From Sulfurimonas sp. HSL3-1 (GTDB lineage: Bacteria; Campylobacterota; Campylobacteria; Campylobacterales; Sulfurimonadaceae), in contig NZ_CP147920.1 in assembly GCF_039645995.1 (NCBI RefSeq), positions 186,001 through 250,000 of the forward strand: a stretch of 64,000 nt of DNA, given 5' to 3'. Under the pieces are notes generated by a model. It saw only the letters and a list, made by a program, of their open reading frames with translations, was not told where the DNA came from and did no database searches. Shown one piece after another: positions 1-9,005 of this stretch; the first letter of the stretch is position 1, and every line of letters starts with the position of its first letter. Position numbers and translations under genes: made by a program.

Positions 1-240
1 GGGGAGATCGCCAGGGAGCAGCCGCTGATGTATGAGGGGGAGCTGCGCTACCTCGACCTGCTGGTGCGCCAGGAGGAGCGCTGGGTCGTTATCGATTATA
101 AAAGCGCGCGCCGCTATGAGTCGGAGCACCGCGAGCAGGTCGGTTTTTATGTCAAGGCGGTCCGGGCGATCACGGAGATGCCGGTCGAAGGGTACCTCTG
201 TTATGTGTTGGAAGAGGGGGTGGAGATCGTTCGGGTTTGA
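1..240 (+). CDS. AddA/RecB-type helicase-nuclease, C-terminal end (partial)
   Basis: Only the last 79 codons are present; the frame is open to the window edge. They carry the signatures of the RecB-family nuclease domain: an acidic residue in YLDLLV, the catalytic IDYKS motif (Asp and Lys), and a following QVGFY segment matching the family Q-x-x-x-Y element. In this phylum the AddA-type nuclease-helicase for double-strand break end processing sits directly upstream of rplM, which agrees. The helicase part lies outside the window, so AddA rather than another RecB-like nuclease is an inference from context. Confidence 0.7.
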   Translation, partial: GEIAREQPLMYEGELRYLDLLVRQEERWVVIDYKSARRYESEHREQVGFYVKAVRAITEMPVEGYLCYVLEEGVEIVRV

Positions 241-285
241 CCCTTATACATAACTTAAATTCAGCAAATTATAAGTTTAAACGGG

Positions 286-291
286 TATACT
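286..291 (+). promoter_or_regulatory. Likely -10 box of the rplM-rpsI promoter
   Basis: TATACT lies 33 bases before the rplM ATG in an AT-rich stretch that follows the stop of the nuclease gene. No good -35 is visible, as is usual for Campylobacterota sigma-70 promoters. Transcription would start near 298, giving a leader of about 25 bases. Confidence 0.5.
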
Positions 292-323
292 TTCGCACTT
301 TTATATTCACTAAGGGTCGCAAG

Positions 324-746
324 ATGAAATTTACGAAAATTGCATCGCCTGAGCAGATCGAGCGCAACTGGGTGCTGATCGACGCTGAAGGCAAAACATT
401 CGGCCGTCTGATCACGGAAGTCGCGACGCGCCTCCGCGGTAAAGACAAGCCATATTTCACACCGAACGTTGACTGCGGCGACTTCGTCGTCATCATCAAC
501 GCTTCCAAAGCGAAGTTCAACGGTGCGGGCAAAGTCGCAAACAAAGAGTATTTCACGCACAGCGGTTACTTCGGTAGCACAAAGAGCGTCAAGATGACCG
601 AGCTTCTCGAGAAGAACCCGGAAAAACTCTACAAGCTGGCTACACGCGGTATGCTTCCGAAAACGAAGCTCGGCCGTGCAATGCTGAAAAAACTCAAAGT
701 CTATGCAGGCGAGGAACATCCTCACACTGCACAGATCGCTAAGTAA
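324..746 (+). CDS. rplM: 50S ribosomal protein L13
   Basis: A 140-residue protein of normal L13 length, with the N-terminal RNWVLIDAEGKTFGRL segment and the C-terminal GMLPKTKLGRAMLKKLKVY stretch typical of the family. It is a core 50S component that binds 23S rRNA early in assembly. The frame is open upstream to 237, but the ATG at 324 is chosen because the conserved L13 sequence begins there and the extension would cross the predicted promoter. It is followed 12 bases later by rpsI, the usual two-gene operon. Confidence 0.97.
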   Translation: MKFTKIASPEQIERNWVLIDAEGKTFGRLITEVATRLRGKDKPYFTPNVDCGDFVVIINASKAKFNGAGKVANKEYFTHSGYFGSTKSVKMTELLEKNPEKLYKLATRGMLPKTKLGRAMLKKLKVYAGEEHPHTAQIAK

Positions 747-758
747 GGATACTGAATC

Positions 759-1148
759 ATGGCAAAAACATACGCAACTGGACGCCGCAAGTCTTCCATC
801 GCAAAAGTATGGCTGACGCCGGGTACGGGCAAGATTACCGTAAACGGTCTCTCCCTTGATGCCTGGCTGGGCGGTCTCGAAGCAAAAAAACTGCGTGTCA
901 AGCAGCCGCTGGCAATGACGAAGCAGGACAGCTCTGTCGATATCGTCGCCACAACACTCGGCGGCGGCTTCGGCGGCCAGGCCGACGCGCTTCGCCACGG
1001 GATCTCCCGTGCCCTCGTCAAATACGACGAGACTTTCCGTGCGGTCCTCAAACCGGCGGGTATGATGACACGTGACTCCCGCGTCGTCGAACGTAAGAAA
1101 CCGGGTAAACGCAAAGCACGCCGTTCACCGCAGTTCTCCAAGCGTTAA
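759..1148 (+). CDS. rpsI: 30S ribosomal protein S9
   Basis: A 129-residue S9 with the N-terminal [13 protein letters not shown] and a basic C-terminal tail ending in SPQFSKR, which in the family reaches into the P site of the 30S subunit. The [19 protein letters not shown] core is intact. It is co-transcribed with rplM (12-base gap, AAGGA-type ribosome site before the ATG). Confidence 0.97.
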   Translation: MAKTYATGRRKSSIAKVWLTPGTGKITVNGLSLDAWLGGLEAKKLRVKQPLAMTKQDSSVDIVATTLGGGFGGQADALRHGISRALVKYDETFRAVLKPAGMMTRDSRVVERKKPGKRKARRSPQFSKR

Positions 1149-1157
1149 CGCTTTTTT
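1140..1157 (+). terminator. Weak Rho-independent terminator candidate after rpsI
   Basis: A 5-bp stem AAGCG/CGCTT with a TTAA loop overlaps the rpsI stop codon and runs into a T tract ending at 1157. A second small hairpin (1158-1164 with 1169-1175) follows. The stem is short, so termination may be inefficient. Confidence 0.4.
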
Positions 1158-1281
1158 CTGCTCCCTTCGGGGCAGACTTCATCTTCCTGTACTTTCCTTC
1201 ACAAAACATTCAACTTTATTTATTTTTCTTTCTTCGCCCGTTTCGTTAGAATCTGCGCACTTTTTTTTCAAGGCTTGGGTA

Positions 1282-2622
1282 TTGAAATATCTAATAAGTG
1301 GCATGATGGCCCTTTCGGCGTCGCTGATAGCGGCAGACAACACTGTCGCGGCGTGGTTCGCGGACGGCAAGGCATACGGCGATATCCGCTACTACTACAT
1401 CGAGACGGATAAGGATAACGGCGCAGGCACGACCTCTTCGGCGCACGCCAACACGATCGGCGGGGAGCTCGGTTACGAAACGGCGGAGCTGTACGGTCTG
1501 AAGATGGGGGCGACCTTCATGACGACCAACCCTTTCGCGCTTCCCAATGCGGTCGATACCTCCATTATCGGCAAGGACAACGGCGTGCGCGGTGCCGCGG
1601 ACCCGGCAAAGGGCTTTTCCGTCTTGGGGGAGGCCTACCTGCAGTACAGCCGCGGGCCGATGACGCTCTGGTACGGCCGTAAAAAGTACAACACGCCGCT
1701 CATCCACGCCAAGGTGGTCCGGCTGCTTCCGTCGACGGTGCAGGGGGGGATGGCCGCGGCAACGCTGGGCGGAGCAACGCTCAGCATCGGTTACCTCGAC
1801 CGTTTCAAACAGCGCACCTCCAATGATTTCGTCAATATCATCGAACACGCCCTCGGTGCGGACACCGAGACGGTGACAGGGCACACTGCCGGCTACGTGG
1901 CACCGCTGAGTATCGTCTACAGCGGCTACGACGCGAAGCTTGAGGCGTATAACTACTGCAGTCCCGACTTCATGAATGCCCTCTACGTCGGCGCGGGCTA
2001 TACGTATGCGCTGGGAACGAGCGGAGCACTCCTGGACGTGGGGGCGCAGTACATCAACCAGCAGAGCATCGGAAACGCCGCGGACAACCTTGAAAGCAAC
2101 ACGTCTATTACCGGCGGGAAAAAGCTGAACAGCAATGCCTTCGGCTTCAAGGCGACGCTCTCCCACCACGAGGGGAGTTTCTTCGTCGCTTACACGAAAG
2201 TACTCCGCAGTGCGGGCGACCATGACTCGCTCGTGCTTCCCTGGGACGGCACGCCGCTCTTTACGAACATGATCACCTCCAACGACCTCTTCCAGTCGCT
2301 CTACGGCAGCGCATTCCAGGCCGACAGCGCCTATATCGGCGGGACCCAGGGAATCAAACTCGCTTATGCGCAGGGATTCGACTTTACGGGCATCAGCGGT
2401 TTCAAGGCGACGGTCAGCTGGGCACAGTTCAGTAACAACCGCCCCGGGTATGACAAGGACCAGCAGGACATCAACGCCGTGCTGGCTTACAAGCGCGATG
2501 CCTTTTCTCTGGCGCTCAAGGGGATCTGGGTCAGCAACAACACCGGAGCATCCAAGGACGGCACCGTCAGTCAGCTTGACAACCTGACCCAATACCGCGT
2601 GATCGCGAACTACACCTTCTAA
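1282..2622 (+). CDS. Outer-membrane porin, OprD/Campylobacterota major porin type
   Basis: About 446 residues. After a signal peptide (KYLISGMMALSASLIA, cleavage before ADNT) the protein is rich in alternating aromatic and small residues, typical of beta strands, and ends in Phe (IANYTF), the usual outer-membrane beta-barrel terminus. Motifs such as GDIRYYYIET and LWYGRKKYNTPL resemble OprD-like porins of Sulfurimonas and relatives. The frame is open back into rpsI, so the start must be downstream. TTG at 1282 is preferred because an AAGG lies 8 bases upstream and it keeps a positively charged signal peptide; ATG 1303 is the alternative. Substrate is unknown. Confidence 0.75.
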   Translation: MKYLISGMMALSASLIAADNTVAAWFADGKAYGDIRYYYIETDKDNGAGTTSSAHANTIGGELGYETAELYGLKMGATFMTTNPFALPNAVDTSIIGKDNGVRGAADPAKGFSVLGEAYLQYSRGPMTLWYGRKKYNTPLIHAKVVRLLPSTVQGGMAAATLGGATLSIGYLDRFKQRTSNDFVNIIEHALGADTETVTGHTAGYVAPLSIVYSGYDAKLEAYNYCSPDFMNALYVGAGYTYALGTSGALLDVGAQYINQQSIGNAADNLESNTSITGGKKLNSNAFGFKATLSHHEGSFFVAYTKVLRSAGDHDSLVLPWDGTPLFTNMITSNDLFQSLYGSAFQADSAYIGGTQGIKLAYAQGFDFTGISGFKATVSWAQFSNNRPGYDKDQQDINAVLAYKRDAFSLALKGIWVSNNTGASKDGTVSQLDNLTQYRVIANYTF

Positions 2623-2645
2623 CGTCATCATAAAAAGGAGAAGAA

Positions 2646-3392
2646 ATGACACTCAAAACATTGGCACAATCACTGGTCGCGGCGGCACTGATCGCTACGG
2701 CCTCCTCTGCGGCGGAACATGAATCGAAAGCGCACCACGAAGCGCACTGGGACTACGCGGAAAACGGTCCGGCCCACTGGGAAGAGTTCAGCAAGACCTG
2801 CGGCATCGGGCATCACCAGTCTCCGATCAACATCGTTCCCGGCAAATCCATCGCCCTGAACCCGCAGTATGTGCTCCACCTGGATGAGGATATCCATACG
2901 ACGGCGGATATCATCGACAACGGCCACTCCATCAAGGTCACGCCGAAAGCCGGGGGAATGATTGAGCTGGGCGGCGAGAAGTTCCGTCTGCTGCAGTTCC
3001 ACTTCCACGGCAAGAGCGAGCACACCGTCGACGGCAAGCGCTACGACATGGTCGCGCACATGGTCCACCAGAACCCGGAAACGAAGCAGCTGGCCGTGGT
3101 CGCCGTCTTCTTCACCGAGGGCAAAAACAACTCGATGCTTGACAACATCATCGGCAACGTCGGCCGCGAGGCCCGTATCGACCCGCAGGATCTGCTGCCG
3201 GCAGATACCGCGCACTACTTCCACTACATCGGCTCCCTGACGACGCCGCCGTGTTCGGAGAACGTACAGTGGTACCTGTTGAAGACGCCGGTCGAGGCCT
3301 CCAAAGATCAGATCGACGCGTTCCGCAAATATTACGTGGACAACGAACGTCCCGTCCAGGAACTTTTCGACCGCTCCATCGAGGCGAACTAA
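2646..3392 (+). CDS. Periplasmic alpha-class carbonic anhydrase
   Basis: 248 residues with a Sec signal peptide (about 1-23). The zinc ligands of alpha carbonic anhydrases are visible as H119 and H121 (LQFHFHGKSEH) and H138 (VAHMVHQ). The SLTTPPCSE active-site loop is near 197-205, and C52 and C203 are placed for the conserved disulfide. The enzyme interconverts CO2 and bicarbonate in the periplasm, useful for an autotroph. A strong AAAAGGAGAAG ribosome site precedes the ATG. It follows the porin gene by 23 bases in the same direction, so the two may be co-transcribed and could together supply inorganic carbon (inference). Confidence 0.95.
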   Translation: MTLKTLAQSLVAAALIATASSAAEHESKAHHEAHWDYAENGPAHWEEFSKTCGIGHHQSPINIVPGKSIALNPQYVLHLDEDIHTTADIIDNGHSIKVTPKAGGMIELGGEKFRLLQFHFHGKSEHTVDGKRYDMVAHMVHQNPETKQLAVVAVFFTEGKNNSMLDNIIGNVGREARIDPQDLLPADTAHYFHYIGSLTTPPCSENVQWYLLKTPVEASKDQIDAFRKYYVDNERPVQELFDRSIEAN

Positions 3393-3401
3393 GCCTGATT
3401 C

Positions 3402-3419
3402 GCCTCCTTTCGGGGAGGC
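3402..3419 (+). terminator. Terminator-like hairpin after the carbonic anhydrase gene
   Basis: GCCTCC (3402-3407) pairs with GGAGGC (3414-3419) around a 6-base loop, 10 bases past the stop codon. There is no clear T run, so it may protect the 3' end or need Rho. Confidence 0.45.
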
Positions 3420-3448
3420 AGCACCCCTTGTTCTAATCTCCGCTTCTG

Positions 3449-3454
3449 TACAAT
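3449..3454 (+). promoter_or_regulatory. -10 box placed for a leaderless mRNA of the next gene
   Basis: TACAAT ends 6 bases before the ATG at 3461, so the expected start of transcription falls on or next to the start codon. No ribosome-binding sequence is visible between them. Confidence 0.45.
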
Positions 3455-3460
3455 GGCGCC

Positions 3461-4966
3461 ATGCGCATTTTTTACCTGCTGATCTTACCGCTCTTCCTGG
3501 CCGCGTCGACCCTGCACCTGGCGACCTCCTCCAACCCCGCACGCCTGAACCCGATCATTGCGACGGATACGGCCAGCAGCGAGATCGCCGGCTTTATCTT
3601 CAACGGCCTGGTGAAGTTTGATAAAGACGGCAAGGAGATCATCGGCGATCTCGCCGAATCCTACCGTTTCGAGGATAACCGTACCGTCGTTTTCAAACTG
3701 CGCCGCGGCGTCAAGTGGCAGGACGGCGCCCCCTTTAGTTCCGATGATGTCGTTTTTACCTACAACATCATCAACGATCCCTCCGTCGTCTCCCCCTACA
3801 CCTCGACCTTCCGCATGGTGGAGTCGGTCACGACACCCGATGCCTATACGGTGAAAGTGCGTTACAAACAGCCTTATTTTAAAGCGCTGGAGACCTGGAT
3901 GATGGGAATCCTGCCAGCACACCTGCTCAAGGATGAGAAGAACCTGATGAGCAGCGCGTTCAATCTGAATCCGGTCGGTACGGGGCCGTACCGCCTGAGC
4001 AAGCTCGAGTTTTCAAAGCAGATCGAACTGACGGCATTCGATGATTACTTTGAGCACCGTCCAAAGATCGACCGAATCGCTTTTCACGTCATTCCCGACC
4101 CGACAACGCGTTTTTTGATGCTCAAGGCGGGGCAGATCGATCTGAGCGGGCTTGAAGCGATGCAGTACGAGCGGCAGCTGAATGCGGCTTTTTTCAAGCG
4201 CTTCCGTCCCATCGAAGAAATTTCGCACAGCTATACCTACCTGGGCTTCAACCTTAGGCTGAAGAAGTTCAAGGACCCGCGGGTACGCCGGGCGCTCTCC
4301 CTGGCCATCGACCGGCAGGCGATGGTCGATATCCTTTTTATGGGGCACGGCAGGGCCTGTACGGGCCCGTTCCTGCCCGGCGGTCCGGCCTTCAACCCCG
4401 AAGTGCCCATTCCGCAGCCGGACCTTGAAGCGGCCAAAGCACTGCTCAAAGCGGCGGGTTATGACGACGCCCATCCGCTCACCTTTGAAATCGCGACCTC
4501 CAACGCCACACCGGTCCGCCCCTATGCGGCCGAGATCATCCAGCACCAGCTCTCCAAGATCGGGGTAAAGGTGACGCTGCGCATCATGGAGTGGCAGGCC
4601 TTTTTGAACATGGTCGTTTTCCCGCGGGAGTTCGAGACGGTCCTGCTGGGGTGGGCGCTCTCCCTGACCCCCGATCCCTACCTGCTGTGGCACTCCGATA
4701 ACGACAAGCCCGGCGCTTTCAATTTTATCGGCTACCACAACCGTGACGTGGACAGCCTGATCGAACGGATGCAGCAGACGGTGGAGCGGGACCGGCTTTC
4801 AACGATCTGGCAGCGCCTCTTCAAACTGATCACCGATGACGATCCCTACCTTTTCCTCTACATTCCCGACGAGATTATCGTGGTTGACAGGCGGATCCAT
4901 CCGATCGAGCCGGCGCTGGAGGGAATCTGGCACAACTACATCGATTGGGAAATGGCACCGGAGTGA
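3461..4966 (+). CDS. ABC-type peptide/solute-binding protein, SBP family 5
   Basis: 501 residues with a Sec signal peptide of about 16 residues and no lipobox Cys. The family 5 (DppA/OppA-like) fold is shown by GLVKFDKDGKEIIGDLAESYRF, then FKLRRGVKWQDGAPFSSDDVVFTY, the NPVGTGPY motif, and FKDPRVRRALSLAIDRQAMV. Such proteins capture peptides or other small solutes in the periplasm and hand them to an ABC permease. No permease or ATPase gene is adjacent, so the partner and substrate are unknown. It directly precedes the HAD gene with no gap, suggesting co-transcription. No Shine-Dalgarno sequence is seen. Confidence 0.85.
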   Translation: MRIFYLLILPLFLAASTLHLATSSNPARLNPIIATDTASSEIAGFIFNGLVKFDKDGKEIIGDLAESYRFEDNRTVVFKLRRGVKWQDGAPFSSDDVVFTYNIINDPSVVSPYTSTFRMVESVTTPDAYTVKVRYKQPYFKALETWMMGILPAHLLKDEKNLMSSAFNLNPVGTGPYRLSKLEFSKQIELTAFDDYFEHRPKIDRIAFHVIPDPTTRFLMLKAGQIDLSGLEAMQYERQLNAAFFKRFRPIEEISHSYTYLGFNLRLKKFKDPRVRRALSLAIDRQAMVDILFMGHGRACTGPFLPGGPAFNPEVPIPQPDLEAAKALLKAAGYDDAHPLTFEIATSNATPVRPYAAEIIQHQLSKIGVKVTLRIMEWQAFLNMVVFPREFETVLLGWALSLTPDPYLLWHSDNDKPGAFNFIGYHNRDVDSLIERMQQTVERDRLSTIWQRLFKLITDDDPYLFLYIPDEIIVVDRRIHPIEPALEGIWHNYIDWEMAPE

Positions 4967-5620
4967 ATGATGACGATTCTTTTTGACCTGGACGGTACGC
5001 TGATCGATTCGACCGAAGCGATCCTCGAGAGCTTTCACCGCACCTTTGACGTCCTGGGGGGCGAGCACCCTTCTGACGCCGAGATCAAGGCGCTGATAGG
5101 GCACACGCTGGATGACATGTACCTGCGTGTCGGGATCGCCCCCGAGGCGGTAGAGGTGTATGTCCGAACCTACAAAGAGCACTATCGCCGCATCTCAACG
5201 CTTAAAACGGTGCTGCTGCCGCAGGCGCGTGAAGCGATCGAAGCCGCTTCGGCCGTCGCGCGGCTGGGGATCGTCACGACAAAGACCGGGCTCTACTCCC
5301 GGGAGCTGATGGAACATTTCGGGGTGATGGACGCCTTCGAGGTGCTGATCGGCCGGGAGGACGTGACCCATGCCAAACCGCACCCCGAACCGGTGTTGAC
5401 GGCGCTGGAACGGATGGGGGGCGATCCGGCCCGCAGTTGGCTCATCGGAGACACCCGTCTGGATGCGGAAGCGGCACGCCGGGCCGGGGTGAGTTGCGTC
5501 GGTGTTTTAAGCGGATATGATAACGAAGAGCAATTACGCTTATTAACGCCGTTTATAGAAAAAAATGCCCTTGAAGCGGTCCGATACATCGCAAACAAGG
5601 GGAGAAACGTAACGTTTTGA
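4967..5620 (+). CDS. HAD-superfamily phosphatase, phosphoglycolate phosphatase-like
   Basis: 217 residues. HAD motif I is FDLDGT with both catalytic Asp residues near 7 and 9. A helical cap follows, then motif III Lys in HAKPHPEP and motif IV GDTRLDAEAA. The cap type and length match the Gph/PpaX subgroup that hydrolyses 2-phosphoglycolate or pyrophosphate, but the substrate cannot be read from sequence. The ATG follows the preceding TGA immediately, so translation is probably coupled. Confidence 0.85.
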   Translation: MMTILFDLDGTLIDSTEAILESFHRTFDVLGGEHPSDAEIKALIGHTLDDMYLRVGIAPEAVEVYVRTYKEHYRRISTLKTVLLPQAREAIEAASAVARLGIVTTKTGLYSRELMEHFGVMDAFEVLIGREDVTHAKPHPEPVLTALERMGGDPARSWLIGDTRLDAEAARRAGVSCVGVLSGYDNEEQLRLLTPFIEKNALEAVRYIANKGRNVTF

Positions 5621-5756
5621 CACCCTTTTTTTCTCTTCAAAAATGAAAAGCTGTATTTAAGAGCAACTGGTTTAGAATACCCGATATCTGAGAATAGTCA
5701 TCATAAGTTAGTAGTATTATGCATATACTGTTCTTAAATCTACCCGAGGAGAAACC
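5621..5756 (+). promoter_or_regulatory. Promoter and leader region of the por operon
   Basis: This AT-rich gap contains a TAGAAT -10-like box at 5673-5678 and a second AT-rich box near 5718-5735. It ends in a GAGGAG ribosome site just before the porG ATG. The leader would be about 70 bases if the first box is used. No operator was recognised. Confidence 0.4.
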
Positions 5757-6314
5757 ATGCTCGAAATCAGATGGCACAGCCGTGCGGGACAAGGTGCTGT
5801 AACCGGCGCCAAAGGACTGGCGGATGTTGTTTCCACGACCGGAAAGCATGTACAGGCCTTCGCCTTTTATGGCTCTGCGAAGCGCGGGGCGGCTATGACC
5901 GCCTATAACCGCGTTGACGACCATGAAATTCTTAATCATGAAAAATATATGAACCCCGACTTCGTCTTCGTTATCGACCCGGCATTGGTCTATACGACAG
6001 ACGTGACAATCAACGACAAGCCGGAGACGGTCTACATCATTACAACCCATATGAGCACGGAAGACCTGGTGGCATCCCAGCCCAAGCTCGACGGGAAAAA
6101 AGTTTACACTGTCGACTGTATCAAGATCGCTCAGGAAACGATCGGCCGTGCAATTCCGAATACACCGATGCTCGGTGCTTTCATGAAGATTTCCGGCATG
6201 TACGACATTGAGTTTTTCAAGGACAGTATGAAACGCATTCTTGCCAAGCTGCCGCCGAAAATCGTTGATGCGAACATGGACGCGATCCAGCGTGCCTACG
6301 ACGAAGTGAAATAA
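5757..6314 (+). CDS. porG: Pyruvate:ferredoxin/flavodoxin oxidoreductase, gamma subunit
   Basis: 185 residues of the POR gamma family, recognised by the N-terminal EIRWHSRAGQGAVTGAKGLA and the FAFYGSAKRGAAMTAYNR segment. With the next three genes it forms the four-subunit enzyme that oxidises pyruvate to acetyl-CoA and CO2 and reduces ferredoxin or flavodoxin; the reverse reaction serves CO2 fixation alongside the reductive TCA cycle. The gamma-delta-alpha-beta order is that of Helicobacter and Campylobacterota. The gap to porD is 9 bases, carrying GGAG. Confidence 0.93.
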   Translation: MLEIRWHSRAGQGAVTGAKGLADVVSTTGKHVQAFAFYGSAKRGAAMTAYNRVDDHEILNHEKYMNPDFVFVIDPALVYTTDVTINDKPETVYIITTHMSTEDLVASQPKLDGKKVYTVDCIKIAQETIGRAIPNTPMLGAFMKISGMYDIEFFKDSMKRILAKLPPKIVDANMDAIQRAYDEVK

Positions 6315-6323
6315 GGAGAGCAG

Positions 6324-6716
6324 ATGAACAACGGATGGAACGATTTTGAAATCGGCGCAATGCTGCGCTCCTTCGACGGTGCGGTCAATGATGTCGCTAC
6401 GACACTTCAGGAAGACCGCCCCTACTCCAAATCGAACTCCTTTACGGCGAGTGTCGCAGACTGGCGTATCGAAAAACCGATCTTTAACAAGGACTACTGT
6501 ATCGACTGTCAGTTCTGTTGGATCTACTGCCCGGATATCTCCATTATTTCCCGGGACAAGAAGATGGTCGGCGTCGACTATGATCACTGCAAAGGCTGCG
6601 GTATCTGTGTTGAGGTATGCCCGACGAACCCGAAATCCCTGCTGATGTTTGCCGAGCAGGAAGATGAAGACAAAGCACTTGCCGGCTGGCCGGAAAAAGA
6701 GAAGAAGGAGAACTAA
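6324..6716 (+). CDS. porD: Pyruvate oxidoreductase delta subunit, 2[4Fe-4S] ferredoxin type
   Basis: 130 residues with two four-cysteine cluster motifs: C59, C62, C65, C69 (YCIDCQFCWIYCP) and C89, C92, C95, C99 (HCKGCGICVEVCP). It relays electrons from the TPP site of PorB to the acceptor. The N-terminal 50 residues precede the ferredoxin domain as in other epsilon PorD proteins. Its TAA overlaps the ATG of porA by one base. Confidence 0.95.
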   Translation: MNNGWNDFEIGAMLRSFDGAVNDVATTLQEDRPYSKSNSFTASVADWRIEKPIFNKDYCIDCQFCWIYCPDISIISRDKKMVGVDYDHCKGCGICVEVCPTNPKSLLMFAEQEDEDKALAGWPEKEKKEN

Positions 6717-7936
6717 TGGCAGATAAAATGGAACTGCGCGACGTCGAGGTCTGGGACGGTAATATGGCCGCCAGCCAGGCACTGCGCCAGGTACAGATCG
6801 ACGTCGTCGCGGCGTACCCGATCACCCCTTCGACCCCTATTGTCGAGAACTACGGTAACTATCTGGCAAACGGCTATATCGACGGCGAGTTCGTCATGGT
6901 CGAGTCCGAGCACGCGGCGATGTCCGGCTGTATCGGTGCTGCCGCAGCGGGCGGCCGTGTCGCCACGGCGACCTCTTCCCAGGGCTTTGCCCTGATGGTC
7001 GAGACCCTTTACCAAGCATCCGGTATGCGTCTGCCGATTATCCTGAACGTCGTCAACCGTGCCCTGGCCGCACCGCTGAACGTCAACGGCGACCACTCCG
7101 ATATGTACCTCGGACGCGACAGCGGCTGGATTCAGTTCGATGCGTATAACCCGCAGCACGCCTATGACCTGAACTTCATCGCTTTCCGCGTCGCGGAAGA
7201 CCATGAGATTCGCCTGCCGGCCATGGTCCACCAGGACGGCTTCCTGACGTCGCATACGGCGCAGGGTGTCAAAACAATGGACGATGACACTGCTTATAAC
7301 TTCGTCGGCGAATTCAAGCCGATGAACGATATGCTCGACCTCGACCACCCGGTCACGCACGGTGTCCAGACCGAAGAGGACTGGCACTTCGAGCACAAAG
7401 CGCGCCAGCACAATGACCTGATGACGAAGGTCTTCCCGAAGATCGAAGCTGCATTCGATGCGTTCGAAAAAATGACGGGCCGCCGCTATAACATCGTTGA
7501 AACGTACAAGACGGAAGATGCGGATGCGGTTGTCGTCTGTATGGGAACCTCCGTTGAAACGGCGTACGAAGTGGCCGATGAGCTGCGTGCCGACGGCAAG
7601 AAAGTCGGCGTAATCGGTATCCGTGTCGTCCGTCCGTGGCCGCACGCGCAGATCGCAGAGGCCCTCAAGGGGATCAAAGCGATCGGTGCCCTTGACCGCT
7701 CTTCGCCGAACGGTACCTTCGGGATGCTCTACAACGAACTGGCCGGTACGGTCGTTAACAGCGGTGAAGTGAAAGTCCTGACGAACTACGTCTACGGCCT
7801 CGGCGGCCGTGACCTCACCAAAGTCCATCTGCGCGAAATCTACGCAGAGCTGCTTGCCAATGCGGAAGCCGGCAAGCCGACGACACCGCTGCAGCAGCTG
7901 ATCGGGGTCCGCGGACCGAAGATCAGCTTCCACTAA
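6716..7936 (+). CDS. porA: Pyruvate oxidoreductase alpha subunit
   Basis: 406 residues covering the pyrimidine-binding domain and the C-terminal domain II of the POR alpha family. Recognisable segments are VVAAYPITPSTPIVENY, the VESEHAAMSGCIGAAAAGGRVATATSSQG stretch and, late, the VIGIRVVRPWPHAQIAEAL segment. It contributes to the TPP pocket with PorB. The start overlaps the porD stop and an AAGGAG lies just upstream. Confidence 0.95.
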   Translation: MADKMELRDVEVWDGNMAASQALRQVQIDVVAAYPITPSTPIVENYGNYLANGYIDGEFVMVESEHAAMSGCIGAAAAGGRVATATSSQGFALMVETLYQASGMRLPIILNVVNRALAAPLNVNGDHSDMYLGRDSGWIQFDAYNPQHAYDLNFIAFRVAEDHEIRLPAMVHQDGFLTSHTAQGVKTMDDDTAYNFVGEFKPMNDMLDLDHPVTHGVQTEEDWHFEHKARQHNDLMTKVFPKIEAAFDAFEKMTGRRYNIVETYKTEDADAVVVCMGTSVETAYEVADELRADGKKVGVIGIRVVRPWPHAQIAEALKGIKAIGALDRSSPNGTFGMLYNELAGTVVNSGEVKVLTNYVYGLGGRDLTKVHLREIYAELLANAEAGKPTTPLQQLIGVRGPKISFH

Positions 7937-7947
7937 GGAGAAGAGAT

Positions 7948-8904
7948 ATGAGCGAAATGAAAAAGATTAAAAACCTTAAAGAGTTTTCAACCTCCGCGGA
8001 CCGTTTCGAGGGGGCAAACCTCCTCTGTCCGGGGTGTGCGCACTCTATCATCGTCCGCGAAGTTCTCAATGCGACGAACGATGACCTGATCCTTGCGGCA
8101 TCGACAGGCTGTCTGGAAGTCTGTACGGCGGTTTACCCCTATACGTCATGGGACGCTTCCTGGATCCATATCGGCTTCGAGAACGGCTCCACGGCCGTTG
8201 CGGGTGCCGAGGCGATGTATAAGGCTCTCAAACGCAAAGGGCGCCTGAAGCAGCCCGACCGCGAGCCGAAATTCGTTGCGTTCGGCGGCGACGGCGCCTC
8301 TTACGACATCGGTTTCCAGTGGATCTCCGGCTGTTTCGAACGCGGTCACAACATGATGTACGTCGTACTCGACAACGAAGTCTACGCCAATACCGGCGGA
8401 CAGCGCTCCTCTTCCACACCGATCGGTGCGAGCACGACAACGGCCCCGGCGGGTCGCGTCAGCTACGGCGAGAAGATGCACAAGAAAAACATGATGCAGA
8501 TCATGGCGGCGCACGGCTCACCGTACGTTGCGCAGGTTGCACCGAACAAGTGGAAAGATATGGTCAAGAAGATCCAGACCGGTTTCGCGACCGAAGGCCC
8601 GGTCTTCATCAACGCCATGTCCGCCTGTACGACGGAGTGGAAGTTCCTTCCCGAAGATACGATTGCGATCTCCGATCTGGCGACGGACTCCCTGGTCTTC
8701 CCGCTCTACGAGATCATCGACGGTACAAAGCTCAACATCACCTACCGTCCGAAAAATGTCATCCCGGTCAAGGACTATCTCGGTGCGCAGGGGCGCTTCA
8801 AGCACCTCTTCAAACCGGAGAACAAGCATGTCCTCGACGAGTGGCAAGCTCGCGTCGACCGCGACTGGGAATACCTCCAGCGCCGCGAAGAGGCCAGTGT
8901 CTAA
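7948..8904 (+). CDS. porB: Pyruvate oxidoreductase beta subunit (TPP-binding)
   Basis: 318 residues. The N-terminal LLCPGCAHSIIVREV and the STGCLEVC segment carry conserved cysteines. The TPP/Mg site is GGDGASYDIGF followed by LDNEVYANTGGQ. It completes the operon after an 11-base gap holding AAGGAG. The C-terminal about 60 residues, ending in WQARVDRDWEYLQRREEASV, are a helical tail. No strong terminator follows. Confidence 0.95.
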   Translation: MSEMKKIKNLKEFSTSADRFEGANLLCPGCAHSIIVREVLNATNDDLILAASTGCLEVCTAVYPYTSWDASWIHIGFENGSTAVAGAEAMYKALKRKGRLKQPDREPKFVAFGGDGASYDIGFQWISGCFERGHNMMYVVLDNEVYANTGGQRSSSTPIGASTTTAPAGRVSYGEKMHKKNMMQIMAAHGSPYVAQVAPNKWKDMVKKIQTGFATEGPVFINAMSACTTEWKFLPEDTIAISDLATDSLVFPLYEIIDGTKLNITYRPKNVIPVKDYLGAQGRFKHLFKPENKHVLDEWQARVDRDWEYLQRREEASV

Positions 8905-9005
8905 AAGACACGGCTTCGCCCCCTATTAACCCCATCCGTTAAAGCCCCCTTCAATACACAAACGCTACCATTTGAGAAATTTTCATCCGATGTTAAAGGA
9001 CAAAT

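Noticed and set aside
1158-1175. CTGC/GCAG hairpin after rpsI as the main terminator
   Set aside because: The T run lies before, not after, this hairpin; the earlier small palindrome fits better.
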